DNA of 64,000 bases, taken from NCBI RefSeq assembly GCF_004363215.1, contig NZ_SNYS01000010.1:62001-126000 (forward strand). Direction: 5' to 3'. Shown here piece by piece: positions 16,448 to 24,868 of this stretch. The notes under the pieces are model-generated. The model was given only the letters and a program-made list of their open reading frames with translations, was not told where the DNA came from and did not search any database. A program made the position numbers and the translations under genes. This stretch comes from Methanimicrococcus blatticola. GTDB taxonomy: Archaea; Halobacteriota; Methanosarcinia; Methanosarcinales; Methanosarcinaceae. The first letter of the stretch is position 1. Each line of letters begins with the position of its first letter.

Positions 16448-16734
16448 ATGTTCAATTAAAAAAGTAATATCGAAAATGTTAATTTTAAGGTTATTAAAAT
16501 TCAACATTTCATTTTTTTGATTTTTTCACATTTTTTGATTTTATTTATTTTTTAATTTTATTTATTTTTTAATTTTATTCTATTGTTCACTTTTTTTAAC
16601 GTCTTTATATCTTGTTTTCAAACACCGCTTATACATTACTGTTTAATTGTCAATGCGATTTTCAACATTTTAAAATACAATATGGTTGACTCTAAAAAGA
16701 AATATTTATATACGGCTTCCTCAAAGAAAATGGC
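16448..16734. other. AT-rich intergenic spacer between the DUF2798 genes
   Basis: T-rich, with three copies of TTTTTTAATTTTATTTAT-like words at about 16535-16580 and TATA-like TTATATAC at about 16706 ahead of the second DUF2798 gene. No gene is seen. Confidence 0.6.
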
Positions 16735-16992
16735 ATGAACCGAAAACAGTTTCTTTCCAATGTTGTCATGTCTGTTTTTATGTCCGGCTGCATGTCGCTT
16801 ACAATGGCAGTTGTCAATCTCGGACTCGGTCCGCATCTCCCGTACGCATGGGCGCGCGGCTGGGCAATCAGTTTCTTAGTGGCACTGCCGCTGGTCTGTT
16901 TTATTGTTCCGCGTCTGCACAGCATTGTCGGCAGGTTCTGTCCGGAAGACTGTACGCCTCCATCTGATTCTGTTTCGGTTTCAGATGAATAA
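16735..16992 (+). CDS. DUF2798 family small membrane protein, second copy
   Basis: This 85-residue protein is a paralogue of the preceding gene (FLSNVVMSVFMSGCMSLTMA aligns with the first copy, then WARGWAISFLVALP). It has two transmembrane helices and a polar C-terminus with two Cys. The TATA-like TTTATATACGG lies about 30 bp before the ATG and no Shine-Dalgarno is visible, so the transcript may be leaderless. Function unknown. Confidence 0.75.
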   Translation: MNRKQFLSNVVMSVFMSGCMSLTMAVVNLGLGPHLPYAWARGWAISFLVALPLVCFIVPRLHSIVGRFCPEDCTPPSDSVSVSDE

Positions 16993-17162
16993 ATGCCATT
17001 TCAGATCAAAATTCAAAATTTGAAAAAGGCGTCGAATCTTGATATAAAGAAAAAATAAGGTCAAAAATTAAAAAACGTGAAAACAAAGAAAAAATAAAAA
17101 CAAAGAAAAATAAAATCAAAAAAAATTAAACAAAAAGTAAAAACAAAAGTGAGTCGAAGGTC

Positions 17163-17636
17163 TTATTCCTCATCCTCTTCAGTTCCATCTGATTCGTCGT
17201 TTTCTCGCTGTTCTTTCATTTTTTCGCGTCTTTCAGCTTTTTCCTTTTCTTTTTCCATACGTTTTTTGTCAGCCAACTGCTGTTCGTAAAGTTCTCTTTT
17301 TTCTTCGTTTGTTAAAACAACATCTGTTTGACCGATGAACCGCTGAAGCGTGCCGGCGGTGGTAAAAACTTTTTCACGTGCGCCTTTCTGGTTAATCATC
17401 AGACCGAGGAAAACAAGACCCAATCCGAGAAGTTGCATTGATTGGATTAAGAAAATGCCGAGCAGCACGACGGATGAAGCCAGGATTCCTTTTAACGCGC
17501 CTTTTCTGTAAGAAACGTAGCCGGTTCTTCTGAAGATACGCATGTCTCTAAATGTCAGGAATAAAATCGTAAAGTAGGCGAAGACGCCGATTCCGATGTA
17601 AATAAGCGTCAATGTATCAATGTTTTCCAATACCAT
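17163..17636 (-). CDS. Uncharacterised membrane protein with charged C-terminal tail
   Basis: The product is 157 residues. It has three hydrophobic segments (about 9-30, 47-64 and 66-82) followed by a highly charged, probably helical tail (about 105-157, rich in Lys/Glu, ending in an acidic stretch). I do not recognise a family. The gene stands alone on the minus strand between two plus-strand genes. A membrane-anchored coiled-coil adaptor is one possibility, but no function is supported. Confidence 0.65.
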   Translation of the reverse strand: MVLENIDTLTLIYIGIGVFAYFTILFLTFRDMRIFRRTGYVSYRKGALKGILASSVVLLGIFLIQSMQLLGLGLVFLGLMINQKGAREKVFTTAGTLQRFIGQTDVVLTNEEKRELYEQQLADKKRMEKEKEKAERREKMKEQRENDESDGTEEDEE

Positions 17637-17915
17637 ATTTTCCCTCTGTTGTTTGTTAAACCGTTCTGTAAAAGTTAAATTAAAACCGTTTTGATTCTAT
17701 TAAAACATGGTGCAGGTTTGATTCAATTTTAAATACGTTTATATTGAATGGAATTTATCTTACGCTTTACATTTAATCATTAATTTACAATCAATCTACA
17801 TCTAATCTTATCTACATCTAATCAATCTACGTCTAATCATTAATCTTCAATTTACTTCTATTTTCAAAACAGAAATTCTTCGACAGAGAATTATTCTTTT
17901 AAGAGTGCATGAATT

Positions 17916-19235
17916 ATGGAAATTCCTTTGACTTTTTGGTATGTCCTGTTATTTATTTTGCTGGCTTTGTCCGCTTTTTTCTCGGCAACGGAAACGGCTT
18001 ATTCAACAGCGAATAAACTTCGTTTAAAAGCAATGGCTGAAAACGGAAACACAGCCGCGACACGCGTTTTAAAAATAACGGAAGATTACGATAAGTTCAT
18101 TTCAACCGTTTTGATCGGCAATAATATTGTCAATATCGGTGCGTCTTCAATCGCAACAATTCTTTTTGCGCGTTTATTTCCGGAAGAATTGGCGGCGGCA
18201 GTTTCAACGGTTGTTGTGACGGTCGTTGTTTTGATTTTCGGGGAAACGCTTCCAAAAAGCATCGCAAAGGCGAATGCCGAAAAATACGCTTTGATCACAT
18301 CAAGAGTGGTCGGTATTATTATGGTTGTTTTTTCGCCGCTTGCGTTCATTTTGGTTAAACTGATTAACGTATTCAGCCGGAAAAAAGAATCTGAAGCTCC
18401 CTCTGTTACGGAAGATGAATTGAAATATATTATCGAATCCATTGAGGAAGAGGGCATTTTAGAAGAAGATGAAAGTGATCTTGTTCAGTCGGCGTTGGAT
18501 TTTGACGAGACGACGGTTCAGGAAATCATGACGCCGCGCTCAAATATCGTGGCGATTAATATTAATGATGATATTGATGCGATTTTAAAAATTATTATTG
18601 ATGAAGGCTACACGCGCGTTCCTGTTTACAAAGATAATTTAGATGATATCCGCGGCATTATTAATGTCAAGGATGTTTTAATCCGCATCGCGACGCACAA
18701 GCGTGTTAACATCCGTGCGCTGATGAAGCCGGTCACGTTTGCTTACGTGACAATGAATATTTCACCGCTTCTCAATGAAATGCGCGCGGCCAAGTCTCAT
18801 CTCGCGGTTGTTGTCGATGATTACGGCAGCACGAAAGGCATTGTCACGATGGAAGACATTTTAGAGGAGCTCGTCGGTGAAATCTGGGACGAATACGATG
18901 AAATCGTTGAAGAAATCGTTGAAGTGGATGACGATACTTACGAAGTCAGCGGCAACATGAACATCGATGATTTGTTTGACTATCTTGAAGTTGACAACCG
19001 CGATTTCGAATGCAATTACAATACGGCCGGCGGTTGGGCATTGGATGTGTTTGAGCGCATCCCCAAAGCAGGGGACGTTTTCTCTTACAAAAACCTGAGA
19101 GTAACGGTCTTGGGAGCAGACGAACAGCGCGTGACAAAACTCAAAGTCGAAATAATGGACGAGCCGATTTCTGATGAAGAAACGAAATGCGGCATCGAAG
19201 AAAAAGCAGAAGACCCCGATTCCAAAACAGAATAA
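17916..19235 (+). CDS. CNNM/CorC-type membrane protein (DUF21 with CBS pair)
   Basis: The 439-residue protein has an N-terminal DUF21/CNNM transmembrane domain (FFSATETAYSTANKLRLKAM, NNIVNIGASSIATI, GETLPKSIAK), a tandem CBS pair (about 200-320: TPRSNIVAINI, GYTRVPVYKDN, VDDYGSTKGIVTMEDILEEL) and a C-terminal CorC/HlyC-like domain. The family is linked to Mg2+/Co2+ export or homeostasis, with CBS domains sensing nucleotides. The acidic tail is short. Monocistronic; element A2 begins about 90 bp downstream. Confidence 0.88.
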   Translation: MEIPLTFWYVLLFILLALSAFFSATETAYSTANKLRLKAMAENGNTAATRVLKITEDYDKFISTVLIGNNIVNIGASSIATILFARLFPEELAAAVSTVVVTVVVLIFGETLPKSIAKANAEKYALITSRVVGIIMVVFSPLAFILVKLINVFSRKKESEAPSVTEDELKYIIESIEEEGILEEDESDLVQSALDFDETTVQEIMTPRSNIVAININDDIDAILKIIIDEGYTRVPVYKDNLDDIRGIINVKDVLIRIATHKRVNIRALMKPVTFAYVTMNISPLLNEMRAAKSHLAVVVDDYGSTKGIVTMEDILEELVGEIWDEYDEIVEEIVEVDDDTYEVSGNMNIDDLFDYLEVDNRDFECNYNTAGGWALDVFERIPKAGDVFSYKNLRVTVLGADEQRVTKLKVEIMDEPISDEETKCGIEEKAEDPDSKTE

Positions 19236-19324
19236 TCGAATCGGTTGTATCTGTTTTTCTTTTTCATTTTCTTTTTGATTTTTTTAATCTTTTCAAAAAA
19301 CGGATTGTTCTTTTTTGATTTTTT

Positions 19325-19800
19325 GTAAACCGCGGAGTGGCTGTGCCGGAGCGCGGTTGCCTGTAGTGACAAATCGCGGCGAGCGTATGGCAGGTGATAG
19401 CACGAACGCAAACGGCAGGTAGCAGTGGCAAACGCAAACTCTAGGTGACATCGCGAACGCAAACGGTAGATGACAGCGCAAACGCAAACGGCAGGTGACA
19501 GTGGCAAATGCAAACGGCAGGTGACAGTGGCAAACGCAAACGGTAGATAACAGCAATTCCGTTCGCGCAAGCGAACGGGTGTCCTAAAAAGGAGCAGATG
19601 CACGCAGCCAACTGAATGCATGCAGTCAACTGAACACACGCAGTCAAACAGATACATGTCATAAACAACATGCGTAGAAATAATCAAATGAAAAGGTGTT
19701 TTAATTTTGCTGTATCGGATGGGTACGAATCCGCAAACTTTCGATTTCTCACTCCGCTTTGCTTCGTTCGAAATCGTAAGTTAGCGGGTGGTTGAATCGG
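19325..19800 (+). repeat. Composite dispersed element, copy A2
   Basis: Head-like GC-rich stretch at 19325-19388; array I of about six and a half 25-26 bp units (GGCAGGTGACAGTGGCAAAC type, 19389-19556); hairpin CGTTCGC-GCAA-GCGAACG at 19560-19577; TAAAAAGGAGCAGATGCACG; a short array II of ACGCAGTCAACTGAA words (about 19600-19650); tail with TTTTGCTGTATCGG (from 19706) and stem CCGCAAACTTTCGATTTC (19731-19748) / GAAATCGTAAGTTAGCGG (19770-19787). The stem sequence differs from A1 and A3 but pairing is kept. Confidence 0.85.
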
Positions 19801-19998
19801 GTTTCAAACAAATCAATAAAGGACACGGGAACGGGTTCAATTATTATGGGCGCGGTTTCAATTTTAATTACTTAATTAATGTCTTGGCGTTTTCAATATT
19901 TTCAATATTTCCTCAAAAAACGCGGATTTTGAATCTTCCTTTTATTGCTTCTATTTCTGTCCTCTGCTCTTCTTTTTGCAAAATGGTCAAGGGTAATT

Positions 19999-20135
19999 CT
20001 TATATAGAAGCGTTTACATTAGTTTAATTCCAAATCTGAGTTACAGATGCATGAAACAGTCCCTCTAAATGATGATTTTATATCGGCTGTTTCGTGAAAA
20101 ATTTAAAATCGGATTTTCGGCTTGTTCGAAATCCG
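19999..20135 (+). promoter_or_regulatory. Thermosome gene promoter and structured leader
   Basis: TTATATAG at about 19999-20006 would start transcription near 20030, leaving a leader of about 215 nt. CATGAAACAG (20050-20059) pairs with CTGTTTCGTG (20087-20096), and CGGATTT (20110-20116) pairs with AAATCCG (20129-20135). A heat-responsive role for these folds is only a guess. The Shine-Dalgarno AAAGGAGG is at 20227-20233. Confidence 0.45.
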
Positions 20136-20244
20136 GCGTTTAATGCTTGTTTAAGCTTGTTTAAATTTGTTTAATATTTATTTGCCGGCGGCTTTTGTCA
20201 ACCGGCAGCGATCTTACAATTTATCAAAGGAGGATTTAGTAATT

Positions 20245-21879
20245 ATGTCCGGACAACCTATCTTTATTTTAAGTGAAGGCAGCAGAAGAACAAGAGGTTC
20301 CGATGCCCAAAACAATAACATTATGGCAGCCAAAGCTGTTGCCGAAGCAGTCAGAACAACGCTCGGCCCCAAAGGAATGGACAAAATGCTTGTCGATTCC
20401 ATGGGTGATGTCATCATTACAAACGACGGCGCAGCCATTTTAAGAGAAATGGATATTGAACACCCGGCGGCAAAAATGATTGTCGAAATTTCCAAAACAC
20501 AGGACGCTGAAGTCGGTGACGGAACAACCACCGCCGCTGTTTTGGCAGGCGAACTTTTGGCAAACGCCGAAGAACTTTTAGAAGATGGTATTCACCCGAC
20601 ACTCATTTCTGCCGGTTACCGCATGGCATCCGAAAAAGCTCAGGAAATTGTCAACTCCATCGCATTAAACGCATCCGTTGACGATGTCGAAACTTTGAAA
20701 AAGATTGCCGCAACCGCAATTACCGGCAAAGGCGCAGAAGCGCACAAAGACAAACTTTCCGAATTAACCGTCGAAGCTGTCCGCTCCATCACAAAGACCG
20801 ACGCGCACGGCAAAGTCGTTGCCGACACCGACAGAATTAAAGTCGAAAAGCGCGCAGGCGGAAGCATTGAAGACTCTGTTTTGATTGACGGTGTTATCAT
20901 TGACAAAGAACGCGTCCACCCGAACATGCCGACCAGCATCAAAGACGCTAAAGTCCTTCTCCTCGGCGCAGCAATTGAATACAAAAAGACGGAAACCAAA
21001 TCCGAAATCAAAATTACTTCTCCGGACCAAATGCTCAGCTTCATCGAACAAGAAGAAGCCATGCTTAAGGAAATGATTAACAAGGTCCTTGCCTCCGGTG
21101 CAAATGTGATTTTCTGTCAGAAAGGCATCGATGATCTTGCTCAATATTATTTGGCTAAAGCAGGCATTTTGGCCGCACGCCGCATTAAGCAGAGCGACAT
21201 GACCAGACTTTCCGAAGCCACCAACGCCAAGATTTTGACAAACATTGACGAAATCAAAGCTGAAGACCTCGGATCTGCTGACCTTGTCGAAGAAAAAGAA
21301 ACAACCGGCTCCAAGATGATTTACGTCACAGGCTGCCCGGGCACAAAAACCGTTTCACTCTTCCTCCGCGGCGGAACAGAACACGTTGTTGACGCATTGG
21401 ACCGCGCCATTGAAGACGCTATTCGTGTCGTCGGCGTTGCCATTGAAGACCAAAAGGTCGTTGTCGGCGGCGGTTCTCCTGAGATTGAAATCTCTCTTCG
21501 CCTTCAGGAATACGCAGCAACACTTTCCGGCAGAGAACAGCTCGCTGTCGCCAAGTTCGCATCTGCGCTTGAAATCATTCCGCAGACCCTTGCAGAAAAC
21601 GCAGGTCTTGACCCGATCAACATGCTTGCTGAAATGAAAGCACAGCACGAGAAAGGCAACAAGAACGCCGGTCTCAATGTTTATGAAGGAAAAGTCGAGG
21701 ACATGTACGAAAACAGCGTCCTTGAACCTTTGAGAATTAAAACACAGGCCATCAACGCCGCAACCGAATCCACAATCATGATTCTCAGAATTGATGATGT
21801 GATCGCATCCGCAAAAACCATGCCGATGCCCCAGGGCGGCATGCCGGGAATGGGCGGAATGCCTCCCGGTATGATGTAA
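20245..21879 (+). CDS. thsA: Thermosome (group II chaperonin) subunit
   Basis: The 544-residue protein folds other proteins in an ATP-driven double ring. It shows [14 protein letters not shown], the catalytic [23 protein letters not shown]-like [14 protein letters not shown], and a Gly/Met-rich tail ([14 protein letters not shown]). The ATG at 20245 follows AAAGGAGGATTTAGTAATT; an in-frame upstream start would place the Shine-Dalgarno inside the gene. It is the only chaperonin gene in the window; whether it forms homo- or hetero-oligomers cannot be judged here. A terminator hairpin follows 3 bp after the stop. Confidence 0.96.
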   Translation: MSGQPIFILSEGSRRTRGSDAQNNNIMAAKAVAEAVRTTLGPKGMDKMLVDSMGDVIITNDGAAILREMDIEHPAAKMIVEISKTQDAEVGDGTTTAAVLAGELLANAEELLEDGIHPTLISAGYRMASEKAQEIVNSIALNASVDDVETLKKIAATAITGKGAEAHKDKLSELTVEAVRSITKTDAHGKVVADTDRIKVEKRAGGSIEDSVLIDGVIIDKERVHPNMPTSIKDAKVLLLGAAIEYKKTETKSEIKITSPDQMLSFIEQEEAMLKEMINKVLASGANVIFCQKGIDDLAQYYLAKAGILAARRIKQSDMTRLSEATNAKILTNIDEIKAEDLGSADLVEEKETTGSKMIYVTGCPGTKTVSLFLRGGTEHVVDALDRAIEDAIRVVGVAIEDQKVVVGGGSPEIEISLRLQEYAATLSGREQLAVAKFASALEIIPQTLAENAGLDPINMLAEMKAQHEKGNKNAGLNVYEGKVEDMYENSVLEPLRIKTQAINAATESTIMILRIDDVIASAKTMPMPQGGMPGMGGMPPGMM

Positions 21880-21881
21880 AC

Positions 21882-21912
21882 AAAAATTCCTCGCTTCGCT
21901 CGGAATTTTTCA
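21882..21912 (+). terminator. Terminator after thermosome gene
   Basis: AAAAATTCC and GGAATTTTT flank TCGCTTCGCTC, forming a stem of nine or more base pairs immediately after the stop codon. Confidence 0.7.
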
Positions 21913-22022
21913 AGGGCAGGTTAGGGCGGTGTTTTCGAAAATCGCTTCGCGATTTTATGGCTCCGCCTTTGATTGGAGGGTGATGTTTGTGAAACGCTTC
22001 GTGTTTTATGGCTTCGCTGTTC
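21913..22022 (+). repeat. Two tandem family B hairpin repeats
   Basis: Copy one: TTAGGGCGGTGTTTTCG, stem AAAATCG/CGATTTT, then ATGGCTCCGCC. Copy two: GGAGGGTGATGTTTGTG, stem AAACGC/GTGTTT (G-U pair), then ATGGCTTCGC. The different stem sequences with retained pairing show that structure is conserved. Confidence 0.7.
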
Positions 22023-22321
22023 CTTTCAAGTCCTTCCATTCTTATTTCGATGCTTATCAAGGCATTGCAGGAAATCTTACGGTTTTCGGCTGCCTTTTCA
22101 GCCTTTATAATCACTCTCTTAATTTATCACCAAACTCTCTCTATAAAGGCTGTTTTTCTTTTTTTGTTTATTTTCTTTTTTTGTTTATTTTCATTTTTTT
22201 AATTCTTATCTCTTCAATTCTGATTTCTTCAATTTTATCCAAATAACTTGTTTTATTTTTTAATATCTCGTCGATTTCAGTTTTTTGAAGATGTGTCATT
22301 TCCGTTTTTAGGTCCTAAATA

Positions 22322-22333
22322 AAATTTATATAC
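22322..22333 (+). promoter_or_regulatory. TATA box of the candidate structured RNA
   Basis: AAATTTATATAC is a textbook archaeal TATA element. Counting about 25 bp from its centre places the start at about 22352-22355, exactly where the first stem of the structured segment begins. Confidence 0.6.
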
Positions 22334-22352
22334 AATTAAAATCTATTCAGAA

Positions 22353-22658
22353 TTGCACAATTTTACTTGATTTGAGATTATTCTCAAGACCTCCAATCCT
22401 GAATATCTTAAATCCCTCCGATAAAGCATCGGGTAAAAAGCCCTCTCTCGGCTTTCTTTCTTTTTCAAAAATTGTGCCGGATTTACATTCATCAAAATCC
22501 GTACGAACCATAAAACATACACACACAACAAAAACCGCTTTCATATCGACCCCGCGAAAGCATTTCATTCCCCCCGGTATAAATGCAACGGAAGCGGTAT
22601 CAGTAATACGGCAGCACTGCATTTTCCGAAATGGTGCAGTTGCTGCCGGACTGTTTTT
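22353..22658 (+). ncRNA. Candidate independent structured RNA, about 300 nt
   Basis: Perfect stems in order: GCACAATTTT (22355-22364) with AAAATTGTGC (22468-22477), enclosing TTGAGA/TCTCAA (22372-22387), CCGAT/ATCGG (22418-22432) and AAAGCC/GGCTTT (22437-22455). Then come CGGATTT/AAATCCG (22478-22501), GCTTTC/GAAAGC (22537-22561, competing with GCATTT/AAATGC at 22560-22586) and a final 13-bp hairpin (22609-22648) followed by CTGTTTTT. A TATA box precedes it at the right distance. I see no RNase P, SRP or tmRNA signature. No credible protein is encoded on either strand. Class unknown. Confidence 0.6.
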
Positions 22659-22680
22659 CAAATCTCAAATATTCAACAAT

Positions 22681-22769
22681 TTTTAGCAATTTTAACAATT
22701 TTAACAATTTTAGCAATTTTAACAATTTTAACAATTTTAGCAATTTTAACAATTTTAACAATTTTATTG
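22681..22769. repeat. 27-bp higher-order tandem repeat of 9-bp units
   Basis: The pattern TTTTAGCAA-TTTTAACAA-TTTTAACAA is repeated three times exactly (22681-22761), then decays. It lies between the candidate RNA and apgM, ending about 65 bp before the apgM start. Confidence 0.9.
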
Positions 22770-22831
22770 AATTATTTTAAATCATTTCAGAATCAGAGAA
22801 TTCAAATAACAATAAGGCATCACTCATTTTC

Positions 22832-24082
22832 ATGAAATATATCGTTATTATCGGAGACGGCATGGCTGATCTCCCCATTACCGAGTTGGGCGGAAAAACA
22901 ATTTTGCAAGCTGCAAACAAACCGAACATGGATTATATGGCTGAACATGGCAGGTCCGGACTCGCCGTCACTGTTCCTGAAGGTTTTTCTCCGGGCAGCG
23001 ATGTCGCGAATATGTCTATTTTCGGCTACGATCCCGCTGTTTATTACACGGGACGCTCTCCGCTTGAGGCGCTCAGCATGGGCGTTTCTCTTCAGGGCAA
23101 TGATTTGGCTTTTCGTACTAATTTAATTACAATCGGCAACGCTGACGGAACGGTCGGTGCTGACGGTCCTGTTTTGAATGATGCATATATTATTGATTAC
23201 AGCGGCGGGCACATCACTTCCGAAGAAGCCGAAGAATTGATCAAAGCTGTCGACAAAGAGCTCGGAAACAGCAGGTTCAAATTTTATCCGGGAATCAGTT
23301 ACCGTCATTTGCTTGTCGCGCAGGACAATTACGGTAAAGAATTAATGTTCACGCCGCCGCATGATATTACGGGGAAAAAAGCGTCTGACTATTTCCCTAA
23401 AGGGGACGGCGACGCGGCTCAAGTTTATTTGGATATGATGGCGGCATCTTACGCTGTTCTTAAAGATCATCCCGTTAATCGGAAACGTGTTGCAGAAGGA
23501 AAACTCCCTGCCAATTGCATTTGGTTTTGGGGTCAGGGCAACGCGCCCAAATTTGAATTGTTTGAAAAAATTCATCATAAAACGGGCGCGGTCATTTCCG
23601 CTGTTGATTTGCTCAAAGGAATCGGCATCTGCGCCGGATTGGATGTCATTGAAGTGGAAGGCGCAACCGGCTTTTTGGATACAAATTATATGGGAAAAGC
23701 AGATGCGGCAATTGATGCGCTGAAAACGAAGGATTTTGTTTTTGTTCACATTGAAGCACCGGATGAATGCGGTCACATCGGGGATTATCAAAAGAAAATG
23801 CAGGCCGTTGTTGACCTTGATTCTAAAATTGTGGCACCGCTTTTGGAATATGCAAAATCGCTGAACGAACCGTGCCGAATTTTGGTCATGCCGGATCATC
23901 CGACGCCGGTTGCTTTAAAGACACACACAAGCGATCCGATTCCTTTTGTCTTGTATGATACGCGTGAAATAAATGCGGATGGCGTATTGGTTTATGATGA
24001 ATATTCCGCCCGAAACGGCAGTCTCGGGGAAATATATGCGCCCGATTTGGTCTCTTTGATGATTGATTCTGAAAATGAATAA
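22832..24082 (+). CDS. apgM: Cofactor-independent phosphoglycerate mutase, archaeal type
   Basis: The 416-residue protein interconverts 3- and 2-phosphoglycerate. It belongs to the alkaline phosphatase superfamily: IIGDGMADLPI at the start carries the metal-binding Asp, GFSPGSDVANMSIFGYDP the catalytic Ser/Thr region, and HIEAPDECGH plus VMPDHPTPVALKTHTSDP the remaining metal ligands. The ATG has no clear Shine-Dalgarno (upstream CATCACTCATTTTC). It is not adjacent to other glycolytic genes here. Confidence 0.93.
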   Translation: MKYIVIIGDGMADLPITELGGKTILQAANKPNMDYMAEHGRSGLAVTVPEGFSPGSDVANMSIFGYDPAVYYTGRSPLEALSMGVSLQGNDLAFRTNLITIGNADGTVGADGPVLNDAYIIDYSGGHITSEEAEELIKAVDKELGNSRFKFYPGISYRHLLVAQDNYGKELMFTPPHDITGKKASDYFPKGDGDAAQVYLDMMAASYAVLKDHPVNRKRVAEGKLPANCIWFWGQGNAPKFELFEKIHHKTGAVISAVDLLKGIGICAGLDVIEVEGATGFLDTNYMGKADAAIDALKTKDFVFVHIEAPDECGHIGDYQKKMQAVVDLDSKIVAPLLEYAKSLNEPCRILVMPDHPTPVALKTHTSDPIPFVLYDTREINADGVLVYDEYSARNGSLGEIYAPDLVSLMIDSENE

Positions 24083-24217
24083 AATTGGGTAATTTGAAGC
24101 ATATTTTGAAATAGATTAATATATTTCTAACTCTTCTTAACTCAAATAATATGGAAAAATAATATATTTACTATTTATCTCAAAATCAAAAACGTCCGTT
24201 AGGAGGGATGAGGGGAA

Positions 24218-24658
24218 ATGAATCCGTTCCAGAAAAAACCATCAAAAGAAAAGGATGAGCATGAATCTGAAGCTGAAAACAAATCATCAATTTTCAGCAA
24301 AATTACATCATTCGGAAAGCAGACAAAAGAAAACGCTTTCGGTGAGTTCAGGCAAACGCCGCTGATGGATTTAATTGAGCGCAAGAACGATATTGTTTTA
24401 AAAGCGGATCTTCCCGGCGTCACCAAAGATGATGTGACTCTTGAAATTCAAGACAGACTTTTAACGGTGCGCGCGGAATGTCTGACAGACATCGAAGAAG
24501 GCATTTACGTCCGCCGCGAAAGATTTTATCGAAAATATGAAGGCTCTGTTAACATTCCCGTTCAAATTGATGAAGAAAAAGCAACGGCGAAATTGGCAAA
24601 CGGTGTTTTAACCGTTTTCCTTCCGAAAAAAATCGATACGATCGAAGTCGAAGATTAA
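24218..24658 (+). CDS. Small heat shock protein (Hsp20/alpha-crystallin)
   Basis: The 146-residue protein has an alpha-crystallin domain from about 50 to 140: LKADLPGVTKDDVTLEIQD, then YRKYEGSVNIPVQID and the conserved LANGVLTVFLPK. It holds unfolding proteins and would hand them to the thermosome. The charged N-terminus is about 45 residues. GGAGGGATGAGGGG precedes the ATG, and TATA-like AATAATATATTTA lies at about 24158-24170. Confidence 0.93.
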   Translation: MNPFQKKPSKEKDEHESEAENKSSIFSKITSFGKQTKENAFGEFRQTPLMDLIERKNDIVLKADLPGVTKDDVTLEIQDRLLTVRAECLTDIEEGIYVRRERFYRKYEGSVNIPVQIDEEKATAKLANGVLTVFLPKKIDTIEVED

Positions 24659-24868
24659 TTTTTTATCTTTCCCCTTTTCTTTTTCTCTTTATCACAGGCG
24701 ACCGCTGCACGCGTCTCTCTCCCTCTCCATTTCGGCAATTTTAATAAAAACGCTGCCGATTGTATTTTTATTTTCTTCCTTTTCTCTTTTTCAATTTAAT
24801 ATTATTCAATAGTTTCACTTCGCAGGCTGATTATTTATAAGAAAAAGCGTCATAGAGCTATACAATAA

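Larger units (their letters stand above)
19236..20244. other. Long intergenic region: element A2 and thermosome leader
   Basis: Holds composite element A2 (19325-19800), then AT-rich sequence with TATA candidates at about 19999-20006 (TTATATAG) and about 20075-20082 (TTTATATC), and two leader hairpins described separately. No gene is supported. Confidence 0.7.
21880..22352. other. Intergenic region between thermosome gene and candidate RNA gene
   Basis: Holds the terminator at 21882-21912 and the two family B hairpins (21913-22022). From 22023 to 22315 it is T-rich low-complexity sequence, followed by the TATA box of the candidate RNA. No protein gene is supported. Confidence 0.65.

Noticed and set aside
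20110-20140. tRNA-like T-arm at TTGTTCGAAATCC
   Set aside because: No acceptor, D-arm or anticodon arm can be built around it; it is part of a simple hairpin in the thsA leader.
22347-22686. Protein genes of about 104 codons on either strand in the 22.4-22.7 kb segment
   Set aside because: No Shine-Dalgarno, no family resemblance and odd composition; the segment is better explained as structured RNA with its own promoter and terminator.
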